In this document: positions 10,001-25,416 of the stretch, piece by piece
Layout: each line of letters starts with the position of its first letter
Position numbering within the stretch: the first letter of the stretch is position 1
From: Takakia lepidozioides
Taxonomy: Eukaryota > Streptophyta > Takakiopsida > Takakiales > Takakiaceae
Direction of reading: 5' to 3'
Assembly (NCBI GenBank): GCA_030704615.1
Contig: CM060732.1
Location: forward strand, 55,719,053-55,783,052
Length of the DNA: 64,000 nucleotides
Notes under the pieces: generated by a model
Database searches by the model: none
What the model was told of the DNA's origin: nothing
What the model saw: only the letters and a program-made list of their open reading frames with translations
Position numbers and translations under genes: made by a program

Positions 10001-13000
10001 ATTGATTGAATCCAACACTTCTCAACTTTGCATGACCTTCTTGTTACAGATCAAGTACCTAATCGATGATGATCCATTCTTCAAGAATAATTAGGTGAAG
10101 GTCTTCCACTACTTGCTGATGTATTCATGAGCATACTCCTATGCAGCCTTATTCTTAGTTGTCTTTGTCACTTCTCCATGTTTCTCTGACTTTTGTATCT
10201 GAAGTTTCTCACTAAGGTTGTTTTTCGCTTTTATGCTGCAGGACGTTGGTTTCAACATTGATGCGTTGAGGGAATGGTTTTGCAGTAATCGTTTAGATAT
10301 CAAGTCAGGTCAGGTTGTGGTAAGAAGCTTCCAAGCGAATATACATCTTGTAGTATGTCTTGTATTATGCTTAAATCGTTTGTCAGGGGCACAGCATATG
10401 AGAGCAAAGGATGGTTTTGTACAGCTGCACTGGTTGATTCAATCAAAACTTTGTGTAACTCACTGTAAAGATTGTTTCGAAATTGCCGACAAATTTTGGT
10501 CTTAGGCTGGTGCATTCTGGATGCAGGTGAAGCCAGCATGTGCGGGTTCAAGTCTGGGAGTCAGTGTTGCCATTGGCATTCAATCAGCTGTAAAGAAGGC
10601 TGAGGCCCTTTTGACCAAGGTAAAAATCTGTGCCGTTTCGATACCTCCTTGAGTAGGCAACTCCACAAGTCTATATCTTTGGAGAAGCATGGACAGACTA
10701 GTTTCCTGGCACGGTGTGGGAAAGAAACGTGAGACTCAACGTAGCAATTATATTCAATGGTCAATGTACGTGTTGATACACTGGTAAAATCAAAGATTTC
10801 ATGCTATACTTCAATGGTGACGTGGCCTCTTGCAGGGGGTGGACAAGAGGGTTGTGATTGAAATGTTTGCAGAGGGTGGTCAAGAATTCACAGCAATTGT
10901 CTTAGATGTGGGCTCTGGAATTGACTCCTGCCCCGTAACTCTGCTGCCAACTGAGGTTATTCTCTTTCTCTCTCTCTCTTCTTGTGCCGGCAAGCAGTAT
11001 CTATAAGTCCTCTGACCTCGTGTGGAGACATGAAGTATTATTACTTTATGACTTTTCTCTTCTTGCTTTGTTCTCTCTGTATCTTTACACTTGCATACCT
11101 ACTCAAAGTGAAATGCACCTGTTGTGCCAACCTCAGGTTCATTTACTCACTTTTGAGATGTAGTCACCGGTTGAATTGGTTCTTGCAGATTGAACTACGG
11201 GGACTAAATAAGAGTGAAGTCGATGTCGAGGGTCCAATCTTCAATTATCGGAGAAAGTACTTACCAACAAGTCAGGTACAGAACCACTACTGGCAATCAA
11301 AACAAATTTCTACATTACACGTAGGTTCTATCTACTTTCAACCATCAGCCCCTGCATTCAATTATTCTCTCTGCACTCAATTCTCCGGAGGTGGAATGAC
11401 AAAGCTCTTGGGCTCCAATTTATCCCCTGCAGGTATCATACCACACCCCTCCCCGGTTTTCTGTTGCTGCTATCGAAGAGATTCGCAATGGGGCAGTGAA
11501 GCTATTCAAAATGCTTGGGCTTCGTGATGTTGCTCGTGTGGATGGTTGGTTGCTGCCCCCTTCAAGCTGGTCAAGGATGACTGGTCGACAAACAAGTCAA
11601 GGGACAGAGCTGTTCAGCAATTGTGAAACAGGGACAATTGTCTTTTCTGACATCAACTTGGTGCGTCACTGCCACTCCTATGTACGCGTAGGGTGTGGAA
11701 GGAGCAAGATTGTTTTTTGTATGTTGCATAGCTTCATGATTGTTTGAGCTGCAGTGTTGGAAGAAGATTCACAAAGTGATGCCCCTCTCTAGCTTTCTGT
11801 TGGATGATTCTTTAGTGAGGACACTGATCCCTGGGAGGCCAATACCTCCCCATTGGTTATGGCCGTCACAAGGTGTGAGCTGCTTAAGAGACTCATAAAC
11901 CTTGGCCAATTTGGGGGTTAGCCTGCAGATCATGCAATGGGTAGACTGACATGAAGTTGTCTGGGATTGTAAATCATTTAGTGCTTAGGCTCTCATGTGA
12001 GGACTGCAGATGAGTGGAATGGAGCAGACAAGCTTCTTATTTCAACAAGCTGCAGCGGTATCCTCTCCCTCCATCTCTCTCTCCTTCTCTGGACGTAATT
12101 CTTTTTTTTTAGTGGCATATCTGCATGAGGCTTTACAGCTTGGGAATTTCTGGATGTTGAATTGTAGTTTGAGGCCCGACTTTCTTGTTTACTGTTTTTG
12201 TCCCATAAGCTCTTTGAGCATACCCTAGATTTTATGCAGTTTAATGAGCTTTCCGCGGATTTTATAAAGCACCATTTCACTTCATTTCTCTTCTTTCTGG
12301 TTTCTCCCTTTTGTCCCATAAGCTCTTTGGGCTTTCCGCCGGCATTATAAAGTACCAGTTCATTTCATTTCTCTTTCTCTGTGTGAATGTTGTAAGGTTT
12401 CTTTCCTCTGTCCTTGCTCTGTTAGTGGCCATTGAGCACATCCATTGCTTCTGTCTAGAAAGTGGACACAATAGGGGTCTGCTGGTCTCGTCTTGGGGTA
12501 GCAATGTCCTAAATGTCAGCCTCAGCATTCCCACACTTGAGGGTTTTTGGATGTGGACTATGTGCATTGTTTGTCAAATATCTGAACGTCACAATCAACC
12601 TTCTCAAGCACGTTTTCTCCTTTTTCCTCACTGCCTTTTTAGCATATCTTTGCAGGTGGGACTGTCGCACTCAGACATCCTTTGGTTGATTCTTAGTCGT
12701 GCATATTCCCGGATCTCTGCAATACCACTCCCTGAACCTAAGGGTTCCTCCTCTTCAAAATCAGGGTCAGGCAAGACTGGTGGAGGTTCCGTGGAGGAAA
12801 AGCAAAAAGTATATGTGCTGTTTGGAGGAGACACTTCTGAGCGCCAGGTGTCATTGATAAGTGGCACCAATGTGTGGCTTCACTTGCGGGGCTGCAAGGA
12901 TGTGAGTCCCTAAGCCAAGAATTCTATGTTTTCAAAGAGGATTTTCTTTTGAATACTGTTACACGATCTGTAATCTAGCGCTGTCGCTATCTATCTCTAT

Positions 13001-16000
13001 CTTGTCATTCATTGATATGGATCCATTACTCTCAGCAGTTCGATCATACATTATAATTGTTCCATGAGAGTATCTTCTGTTTCTAGCCAAAGAGTGCCTG
13101 AAGAAAAACAGATTGTTCTGTACTTTCCAGCCATACTGCTATCATATATTTGTTTCCCTCTGGGTTCTTTGCACTCAATGCACCTCACATGTTAGACTAG
13201 CGTCCATAGGGAATTTTCAACTGAGTTGTTATTGTCTCGCAGCTTGAGGTCACACCCTTTTTACTTGCCCCAGCATCAGTTGATGACGATCAACAGGATG
13301 TGTCGGCTGGTCCTCCAAAGGACAAGACAGTTTGGGCTTTACCGTAAGTCCTGTTTCCTTTGCAATCAACTTTCTCTCCATTGAGCATTTTCATTACCTT
13401 TCATCAGTACTGAAAGTTCGACATCAGCAATCTATCTCACAATGGGAATGGTCAGCTGAAACCTGTGGCAGTCTCATACCGAGTTGGCATTCCACCGAGA
13501 GGAGGTATATACTACTGGATCAATGGTGGCATAGCTATGGGATCTGTGACATCTCAAAGCATGGCAATTGCAAACATTCTTCTCTAATCTGGGCCCTTGA
13601 TGCCCCCCTGTGGAATCTTCTTTTATTCGTTCTTTCATTTTGTCTGCTGATACTATGCCAGATATGCATCAGTGTTGCGACACACTGTTGAGGAAGTGGT
13701 GGAGGGCTGTGTGATGGCGTTGCAGCCCACTACAGCTGCCATTGTGTCCAAGTGGAGAGCCCAGGTGTTGGCAGAGCTTCACAAACTCGACGATTGTAGA
13801 GGAGATGGTGGGGACATGGAGATGCCAAGAAAGCTAACAGTGAGTGAGTGGATCGAAGAAGCTAAGCAAAACAACGCAATTATATTCCTTGCAGGTTGAA
13901 TTCCTGCCTCTGTACATAAAGGGTTTGATGAAGGGTGGAATGCACAGCGATTTTGCAAAGATGGAATGGATATTGTTAAAACCGAAGTAAGAAGATGACC
14001 AACAGTTTAGCTAATTATTTTCTGCACTGCTCAGACACAAGTCAGCCAGTAGGGGTTTTGTCTATGCATTGTTTAATGCGTCACATGGGTGCCTTGCCTG
14101 ATCACAACGTCCGGCATGGCTGCCTTCATTGTCTCTTAGATCCTCTAGCTTTTCATTTATGAAATTTTCCCTTGGACTCTCATTCATCCTTGATCTTCAT
14201 GTGTTTGATTAGTACATGGCGGCATTGGTGAGGATGGCACACTGCAAGCTCTTCTAGAAACTTCAGGAGTACCCTATACAGGTATTAATTTTCCCTCTTT
14301 CTGCTTATGACAAGCTGATAGGACCATTTGAATAGCTCTAAAGGATCCATTTGGTTGGGTTGTTTGATGTTGTGCTTGTCAGGATCTGGTGTAGAGGCAT
14401 CGAGGCGTTGTATTGACAAAGCGGCCACAGGCGCTGCTATTGCACATGTGCGTGAAGTTTAAGCATTGGACTGGCTTACATTACCCCCAGGGGGCAGTTC
14501 TAGCAGACAGGGGAAGTGAAAGGGAGGATGACAAGAGTAGAGTAAGGGGCTTTGGTAGTGAACCTCCCTTTCTATAATTCAACCTCAAAGCTGCTGTCTG
14601 CATAATAGGAAACCCTACTGTCAGCTCTATGTATTCAGTGTAGTTCAAGCACTCTGACTCCGCAAAAAATGACCTCACAGAGAATATGTTTCTTTTGCTA
14701 GATTCCATACCCATTTGGTAGGGTTCTAGTGCTTGACTGCCCTTGTTGGTTTGGGAACAGTTGTCAAGTCATGGCATCTTCACGGCTGCCAAGGCTGTGC
14801 GTACCACAGGGGAGCTTTTAGAGGAAGGAGCTCAACTGTGGGAAGCACTGAAGAAGGAATTGAGTGCAACTGAGATCTGTGTGAAACCAGCCAGTGATGG
14901 CTGCTCCACAGGTGTTGCTAGACTAAGGTGGGTGCTGCTCTCATCCCTCAGACATGGACAGACTGTGGTCACTCACACATGATGGAAGAGAAATGCACTT
15001 CAAATGAACAATATCAGAGGCAAGGGGTTAAAATGTATCACTTGCTATCAGCCACATTTGATGCCAACAGATGTGTAATCCTGTATAGGTCTTTTTAAAT
15101 GCCCACTTGTGTTATCCTGTCCGATTTGGAAATTGTTCTGATCCCTTATGGATGGTGGAGAGAGAGGCTACAAAAACAGATGTTGAATATGAGGGTTATA
15201 TATTCTGGGGTGCCTCTTTTGGCTGCAGCTGTTTTGAAGATTTGGCCACGTATTTGAAGGCTATAAACGAGAGGCTACCTTGCCTGTGGCCTGGTAGCCT
15301 GGCCAAGGTGTGTATATCCCACCTCTTGCAGATGCATTCCTTTGAGTACACCAAAAATAGCATGCCAACAGACATTTGTTTCTGTCAGATTAGTGTAGGC
15401 AAGCAGATGCCTGTAGTTAAGTCATGAAGCAGAAAATGGAGGATTCATTCTTGGAAATTCTTTGCAGCAGAGCCACAAGATACTCCTAAAGCTTCAATTA
15501 ATAGTGCTTTGAGTCTGACGCTGCTTTGAGGAAGAAAGATAATCTCCGGTAGCATTGTCCCAACAAATTGATTTCTTTAAAGTAAAAGTTGCAATGCATA
15601 GTCTGTAAGTCTGAAAGCTACTGAACTGAATGTTCTGGCTTGGCAACAGGCACATGGAATCATAGAGATGCCCAACCCCCCTCCAGAAAAGATACTCTTT
15701 GAGCCTTTCATAGAAACTGATGATGTTGGAGTGGCATCAGACAAGATTAGCCAAGGACAGCTATCAAGGGAGGGTAAGAGTCCATGGCTGGAGGTAACCG
15801 TTGGAGTAGTGGGCTCACAAGGGGCTATGCATGCGCTCTCCCCCAGTATCACTGTGAAGGAATCAGGGGCCATTCTTTCTCTTGATGAGAAGTTCCAAGG
15901 CATGACCTTACTCTGTCTCCACTGTCTATTGAACCCAATCTCTCTCTGAAGTCTTCCACTATGAGGATCAGAAATGCTTGGCAGCTTACCTGCACAGGGC

Positions 16001-18479
16001 CTTCACCCTTAGACAATCACTCGAGCAATAGTTTTATCTTTGGCTCTGGTTTTGTTTCCTCTCTCATGTTTTCTTCCGTTTTGTCCCATAAGCTCTATGA
16101 GCTTTCTGCGGACGTTATAAAGTACCATTTCATTTCATTCCTCTTGAGGAAATGGGAATGGATATTCAATTTCCCCTGCCCTGTATATTGAGAAATTATA
16201 GGGGGGTCATTTCTGGCAGAGGCATTCAGTTGTGAAATCATAGATTCTTAACTGCTTCTGTCTTGAGCAGCAATTTAGAATGGAGGTTTTTCTCTGGTTT
16301 GTCCTCTTGGCCTTCTACGGCATTTCTTTCACTCAGTAGGTATAACTTAGCCCTACACATTCTCACTTCATAAGCTGCAGTAACCTGCATTTGCACCTTC
16401 ACCATCAGTATTGGATAAATGTTCTCAATGTATATAATAATGGATGGTCCAGCCTAAAAGAGCCTTGAAGAACGACCGTGGCTGTGGGTTTATTGGACAG
16501 GTGGAACTGGTGTAAATTTGACGCCTCCACCTTCCTCACTTATCAAGTATGCTCTCTCTCTCTCTCTCTCTCTCTCCCTGCACACAGCCCAGACTGACGG
16601 GCAGATGCCTCCTGTGCCCTGGACACATCCCCATGCATGTCACTTCTGTGGTAAACACAGGGCTATAGAACTATAATGAATAACCCAGCAACCGGGCTGT
16701 CAAGTTTGCATGTGGATGAGTGCCTCTGTCAGTGCCTTAATGGCAGCTGTGGGAAAATAAGTTTACAGCTGCAGCTGAGCTACGGGGATAAGCTAAACCC
16801 TGGTGGATGTGAACCCCACAAAAGGCTCTGGGAGGGTTAGTTTCCCGTGGGGTCAATGGCCGTAAGGCTATGTCAAGCCAACGTTCGCAGGAAACAGCTT
16901 GAGTACACTTCTTTTTTATAAATGAGGCTATGGAAAATGTAGTTTGAGTACATTATCTTAGATGGAATGAGTTATCATGCCCATTTCCTGCTTGTTAGTA
17001 CATCTCTCTGAGTTAGATAGAGTCAGAGTCCAATGAAGTGTGGAGCAAGACAATCCATACGGCACACTGGCTGTTGTGTTGTGATTTCAGGGAGACAGCG
17101 GTTGTGGCGTGCAAAGAGCGGATAGAGATGGTAGCTAATGTTTTGATGCTGGAAGGATTTGCCCGTATAGATGCCTTCATTCATGCTGATACCGGAGAGG
17201 TGACTTCTTCACTGCACCTACTTTGTGAATACATTCATGGCCTATTCAGTATCAGGGGTGAAATTCATGGCTGATCATTTCAATTGTTGCTTGTTCTGTT
17301 CAGTAATGAACTTAGCAGAGTTATCACTTAGGCTTGTAGAACCATCTGGCGATATAAGGATATAGAGGAAAGTAAGAGCTGCGAGGTGGGTGCCGCTCTA
17401 GGATGAACTGCCTGCTTTCTTCTGTGATTTTGTAGACACAAATTTCAGGCTGATATGCTGGGAAAAGGGAAAGGAGAAAAGGGACTGATTGGTGGAGGTT
17501 GCATCTACATACAAGTTCTCACTGCAACCTTGGCGAACTAATGTATTGGGCGGAATGGTGACAGGTAATAGTGATAGAAGCTAACACAGTGCCTGGCATG
17601 ACTCCCTCAACTGTCCTCATTCACCAGGTTCCCTTACTTTCTCTATGTTTCCTTTCTCTATGTTTCCTGAGCAGTTATATACATTGTATCTTATCTTTGT
17701 CTGATAAGCTTCCTTGCTTCTTGTGGAAGTTTTAAAGTTGCTTTCTTTGTTTGGACGTTCATTTCATTTCATTTGTTATTTGGTTTCTCTTGATGTGGTC
17801 TTTTCTTGTTGCTTTACTTTGCTCGGCTGCTACTACCTCTTCAGAGATAGCCAATCCCTGACAGAAATTTGTCAATGACAAGGACTAGAGATGCCTGGCG
17901 GCATATCTTCATGAGGCTCTCAAACACGGAGAACCTCTCTAGGTTTGGGGCTTCTTTTAGGGCCCCACTTTTTCCTTGTTTACTTTCTTTCTTTTAGTTT
18001 TCATTCTTGGCTCTCATGTTTTCTTCCATTTTGTCCCATAAGCTCTATGAGCTTTCTGTGGACGTTATAAAGCACCACTTCTTTTTCATCTCTTTGAGCT
18101 TTCTGCGGACATTATAAAGTACCATTTCATTTCATCTCATTTCTTTCTTGTGATCTTTCTCCTCGGGGCTAGCTGACTTGGCTTTTCAGTATGCTTCAAT
18201 GACAGTACATGAATCAAAAAGCGATAACTATGCATACCTAGTGCGTTCCTGTATCCTATGTTACTATGTCTGCATGGATAACCTCCACAGGAACGGTGAG
18301 TTACTACATTTATGCTTGCTGGACCTGCAATATGGGGGAACTTTTGGCATTCCGACACAACTGCTAATTTTCTCATTTTGCAGGCACTTGCAGAGTCACC
18401 CCCAATTTATCCACGAACTTTCTTCAGGAAAATTGTCGATCTCGCTCTCTTAAGACATCAACAGGAGTGGAGTTCATGA
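7029..18479 (+). CDS. DDL: D-alanine--D-alanine ligase, two-domain plant type (24 exons)
   Basis: ATP-grasp ligase that joins two D-Ala for (plastid) peptidoglycan precursors. Exons: 7029-7412, 7871-7942, 8110-8153, 8384-8495, 8793-8864, 9287-9349, 10242-10319, 10527-10619, 10836-10955, 11189-11275, 11433-11660, 12010-12057, 12656-12901, 13243-13343, 13662-13894, 14213-14281, 14383-14447, 14761-14927, 15229-15307, 15650-15899, 16501-16546, 17091-17199, 17565-17627, 18384-18479. All phases close, giving 974 aa (Arabidopsis protein about 937). Domain 1 is about residues 100-467 (CGGPSAERG, HGQFGEDGG, VKPACAGSS). A Gly/Ser linker lies near 493-508. Domain 2 runs from about 514 (FGGDTSERQ, HGGIGEDG, VKPASDGCSTG, IEANTVPGM). 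Domain 1 has FSDINLMSGMEQ where active ligases have the Glu-Ala-Asn motif, so domain 2 is probably the canonical site. The start is the first in-frame ATG; about 100 residues precede the domain and could be a plastid transit peptide. Intron 20 has a GC donor. Confidence 0.93.
12190..12385 (+). mobile_element. LINE 3'-end fragments in DDL intron 12
   Basis: Two or three partial 3' ends lie in tandem. They show CCCATAAGCTCTTTGAGC and CCCATAAGCTCTTTGGGC hairpin regions, then TTATAAAG(C/T)ACCA and tails with CATTTC units at about 12285 and 12365. The inverted pseudogene has the same fragments, so these insertions predate the duplication. Confidence 0.8.
15912..16145 (+). mobile_element. 5'-truncated LINE copy just inside DDL intron 20
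   Basis: The copy begins in the ORF2 C-terminal region (TCCACTGTCTATTG, then TATGAGGATCAGAAATGC) and runs through the 3' UTR (GCTCTGGTTTTG, AAGCTCTATGAGCTT, GACGTTATAAAG) to the tail CATTTCATTTCATTCC. It starts only about 12 bp after the intron's 5' splice site, which is GC rather than GT. Confidence 0.85.
16552..16577. repeat. (CT)n microsatellite in DDL intron 21
   Basis: An uninterrupted CT dinucleotide run starts a few bases after the donor of intron 21. Confidence 0.9.
16840..16915 (+). repeat. repeat family B, diverged copy
   Basis: The core GGGGTCAATGGCC-TAAGGCTATG is followed by a GAGTAC motif. It is shared with 37127-37285 (+) and 38845-38960 (-). It lies in DDL intron 21. Confidence 0.6.
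17755..18150 (+). mobile_element. LINE 3'-end fragments in DDL intron 23
   Basis: A short tail remnant lies at 17755-17780 (GGACGTTCATTTCATTTC). An older partial copy spans about 17880-17995. A copy spans 17996-18090 with CCCATAAGCTCTATGAGCTT, GACGTTATAAAGCACCA and a degraded tail. A last 3' end runs to about 18145 with CATTTCATTTCATCTCATTTC. The inverted pseudogene contains counterparts at 2161-2562. Confidence 0.8.
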
Positions 18480-20588
18480 TGGCTGAAGCCTATATAGTCA
18501 TCGACGAATCCCCCACAATGTCAGGCCCAGATTGTCCACAACATTTTGAGGTCACTCAAACATTTAACGATCCAATTCAATGCAATGTCGCCGATATAGT
18601 ATTATCCAACTCATGTCGCTGCGAGGTTGGGCTCTTTCTATGAAGGAGCAGATTTAAGGTAACGTGCCTTGGAAGCCCAAACCCAAAACTAGAGTGACTT
18701 CTAAAGCGGGATCTAGAGGAGAGTCTTATAAGCTGTGCCACTTCTGTATCACTAGGCCACCCGCACTACAACGTTGGCCAATATCTGAAAGCCCAGGTAA
18801 GGTCTTGCCAGCAGCGTGCCAATGTACAAAACTACCTAGCAACTCAAGGCAGCTGTCCCGGCTGGCAATTCCCAGCCCTTTATTGCTAGTGCTAGGTAAT
18901 CGAGAAGTGTCTTCCAAAAACGCAGTCAGCCGGGGATTTTGTAGAGAACCTTGTTCAAAGTAGGAAATTGTAGATTTTGTGATGTGACTGTAGTCAGAAT
19001 CTGGGCATCCTGTCCTCAGAATTGTAGAAAGCAAGTTTCTTTCATGTGGATAATATGGTCTCCAGAGCTGTGTGAAACAGTTGATTGTTTGCCAATAATT
19101 TTGAATATGTTACATGGATTTATGACTACGACTATGGTGCTCACATCAAATCTGGTTCAAGAAGCTACCAGTCATTCAATGTTCATCACTTGCCATGTCA
19201 AAGGGGGAAACTTTCAAGCAAGTAGTAAATATTACCATCAAGCCCAGCTCATACGTCATGAGTCATGACCCTTGTTTTGTAGTTTAGAGATGGATGAGCT
19301 GAGTGAATTAGTGATGTTCTTGTGCGGGTTGATCTTGTGTAGGGCTAACTAAGTATGGCTGGATTTTTCATTGCACCATCCTGATCTTGTAAACTCCGTA
19401 CCGTGGTTAATCACAGTCAGCGTTCTCTTGACTGCAGCTTCAACATCCCATGAACTAGGATAAATCTGTAGCAGTTGAGGACTTTCCAGAAAATACTGGA
19501 GAGTGTGGTACTCTCACAATTACTTCGGCGGATAGGTTTGAGTATCCAAGAACTAGCCAAGAGTAGAGAGAGATAACCCTGCTCCACCATGGGCCTTCAG
19601 GCGGCACTGTCCATGCCAAGTTACTCTTAATATGCATGGGTCAGACACCTACCTCATGACTGGACCTACCTTAAGTACCAACTGGTACCAGCATGCACAA
19701 CCTGAAACACTCTTCCCCAACGAAGAATATGTGCAATCTGAGAGATTCTTTGACGACAACTTGTGCACTCTTGAACTCACACACACAAGAACTGTGGGAC
19801 TCCTTATTGTGATTGCTCTAGTATAGAATCAAAAGTCTCAGAGATAGAGGTACAGACCAGTAGACTCATCTTCAGATTATGTGGTACAAGGTCCACTCTC
19901 CAACAACGTGGACCATCAACTCCAAACTTGGCAGCAACACTTCCTGAAATCTCACTTGAGACTCTGCTGGAAGCTGGTTGGCAAACTGCAAGTTGCAACA
20001 GTGAATGTAACTGTGGATCCATCCATGATTCCATCACTCTAGTCTCTCACCTCCAGCGCCATCCAAGGATCTGCAGAATCAGAGTCCCACACTAAGACTT
20101 AAAGAATCATTAATGCAGTGAAGTCAAAGAGGCTGAATAGGACATGGGCTGTTATTGTTACAGATAGCCCATCTCTCTACTCCCTTCAATTCCTTTATGC
20201 CTCTTTATTGTTGTCTCTGCGCCCGAGTCAAGGGTGGCCATGCACGAGCTCGGAGATGATGATGATTATTCATCCACATATATCATCCCTATTCATCTAT
20301 CTGTCACCCTTTTTCCTAATTTTATTTTATTTTATTTTTCAGGAAAATATTGATTCGTCCAGCTGATAGGCGAATGCATCATCCACATCCTCTCCCTCTA
20401 GTGGCTCGCGTGGCCTTCCGAAAAAAAAATAAAAAAAATAAAAAAATTGAAGAACTAAACAGAAGAATAATTCTGACGTGGACGAACGAAACCCATGGAC
20501 GAAACGTTTGCAATGATGCAGTTATCATCCGTTCGGACGGAAATCATCTATAAACAGCAGGACGGGGTTGGTGGCGGGTGGTAGCCCG
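18480..20588. other. intergenic region after DDL
   Basis: The first 350 bp (to about 18830) is shared with the inverted copy (1580-1862) and includes the presumed DDL 3' UTR. Beyond that I see no conserved coding sequence. ORFs at 18664-18963, 18951-19268 and 19632-19826 lack recognisable domains. Confidence 0.5.
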
Positions 20589-21165
20589 GGTCAAACCACG
20601 GTGTCAGAAGCTTTGAATGCGCACGAACGAGTTTCATCTATCACCTGATGAATGACGCCTCACCATTAGTGGGTACACGACCTCATCCACATCTACATCC
20701 ACATCCTCACGGGAGGATGGATGTCCAAATGGATGAATGAAGCTCCACCTGGTGACTCACTGTTACGTGACGTATTGTCAACGGAAGCTTCCGCAAAGGG
20801 AGACTTGGGGGTCAATTTACGTCCGGTGGGATGAATTTGCACAAGCCATCCATAGGACTCGCTACTGAGACCCATAAATAAATACATTCCATAGGACTCG
20901 GAGTGGTCACCGACCCGTCGTTAACAACTAAAGTCGATGGTTCCAATAAATGAGGGAATTTGGTGTATTTTTAGGACCAGCAAACGAATGAAAACGTGAG
21001 ATCCTGATTGGATGTGGATGTGTGACGCTGAAGTGTGGGGGACGTTTCGTTTGGCCGGTGCGATGTGGATGGATGGAGGTCATCCATCTGGGGCCTCGTA
21101 ATGGCATAGTTGACTCGGAAGGCTTTTGACTGTTCCTGGAAGCTCTTGCTGGCTATGGTGGTCAA
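20589..21165. promoter_or_regulatory. W-box cluster upstream of the WRKY gene
   Basis: TTGAC(C/T) W-boxes occur at 21110-21115 (+), 21126-21131 (+), 20589-20594 (-) and 21160-21165 (-). The three near 21.1 kb lie within 56 bp, about 580-630 bp upstream of the ATG. An ACGT-rich element, TTACGTGACGT, is at about 20763-20773. WRKY proteins bind W-boxes and many WRKY genes are auto- or cross-regulated. Use here is inference; the pentamer is short and occurs by chance. Confidence 0.45.
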
Positions 21166-21743
21166 ACTCCCTGCGGCCCTCTCCTGCTTCCTCGTCACCC
21201 AGGTGCAGCGGTGCGAGACGAGCTGTGGAGGCTGTGGCTGTGGAGGAATCGGGGGGGGGTTGGTGGTTGTCTTATTGTGTTTTCGTTGGTAGCGTGAAGG
21301 GGGGTTGTGAGGTCGGTTGAGGCGAGGGAGTGATGTGAAGGAAGGAACAGGGAGGTGGAAGATGGAGGAGCTTGTTTGTTTTGGGAAAGTGTAATCTTGT
21401 TGCGTTGGAGTGAGTGGTGTGCAAGCACGAAGGCTGAAGTCGGTATGGGAGGGAGGGTGAACTCGTATGCCTGGGGAAGGTTGAATGCAGATGTGACAGT
21501 GGTTGTGAGGAATTGCGGTGTCGGAAATGCAAGCAACCTGATGGATTTGGGCGAGGAGTAGTAAATCCAGAGAGCGGGAGCAGGATCAGACCGTATGTCA
21601 AAGGAAAGCTTCATCAAGATGCCAGATTTGCTTTTGCGTAATTAGGAAGCAAGTGCATGCATCTTGGTCAATATTAAGCATCGTCCAGAGAGCTAGAATC
21701 CTAGAGATGCAGGATTCTTGAGTGTAAGAAAGTGAAGGAACTT

Positions 21744-24284
<2,541 letters not shown>

Positions 24285-25416
24285 CATGGACACTTTGTAG
24301 AAATCTTCCTTGCGGCAACAACTTTCGTTTACGTATATAGTTACATACCATTTTGAGAGCCCAAGACCTCAAATGAGATCTTAAACTTCTCCACTTAACC
24401 CAGTTTGTTTTCACTCATTGGAAAACACCATAAATAAGGCTCTTTATAACTTGTCTCCTCCTGACATATGGTAGTGGGAGTGAGATTCGAATACCCCGTC
24501 CAATTCTTTTCCAGAGTATGTTCATACAGACACATGCTGCAGTTGCTGGGCTTGCATGGCGAGTAACTGCAAGTTGGGATTGCCAGGATAGGGAGGAAGG
24601 TAAAATTACCTTCAAAGAGTAGACATCAGTAGCAAGATATCTCTACTAACTGTAGGTTCGCTGGGTCGCACTCCCAACCTTTTAGTGGTAGTTCAGTGGT
24701 ACTGAAATGGCACAGCCCCAGCAGAGGCAAGAGGTAGAACTCTGTTGGTGTGTTTGCAATGGCAAGGTCTACCTGGTTTCTCAATCATCCTACTCCTCAG
24801 ATTCTTCTTGAACAACAGCAAAGTACCCCTGCTGTATGATGTTAGAAAATTTGCATACTTGCGTGCCACCTAGATGCACAACTCCTGGATCACATGGACT
24901 TTCAAGGAGTGAGTTGCAGTGTCATCGTGCTTAGGAACACTCTCCCTCATTTGGTAGCCTGATGCAAAGAAAGGCATAGTTGAGATGATTGTCTGCACCA
25001 TCAAAGAGTCTGAGCGCACACCTCCGCAGGCTCTTCGGCTTTCGGTAAACCTAAAGTGGCACATGATTGAAAACGTAATCGAGAAATCCGTCGGCATTTG
25101 TTGAGGAGACTCGTCCTGTGATCGGGGGACTCATTGTAACAGGTGCTTGGAATCACGCAAAAGTACAATCTGTTGTTTTAATACATCATCACAAACGCCA
25201 CATCTCTCTCTTCCTGCAGTCTTCGCTCACAATGTGTGCCATATCATATCATACTCCACAACTCTCGGAAAGCTCAGAACAGAGAATCCAAACAGTTCAG
25301 AGATCCCAGAGCTTTTCTTTGTGCGTCGGTTGCAGAAAAGATCCATGGGGTAACTGACTTAGGCGCCCTCCTTACTGGAAGCGTGCAGACGCAGTCTGTG
25401 CGCAGCAGCTGCAGCT
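24285..25416. other. intergenic between WRKY and TOP6B
   Basis: This 1.1-kb stretch has no recognisable coding sequence. It should contain the WRKY 3' UTR and the TOP6B promoter and 5' UTR. Nothing specific was identified. Confidence 0.5.

Noticed and set aside
7029-18479. Bacterial origin or contamination of the ligase
   Set aside because: It has 23 introns and the tandem two-domain layout known from plant nuclear DDL genes.
21195-21617. 140-codon minus-strand ORF (and overlapping 21272-21601) before the WRKY gene
   Set aside because: It is Ser/Thr/Pro-rich translation of a G/T-rich stretch, with no domain and more than one open frame. It is not supported as a gene.
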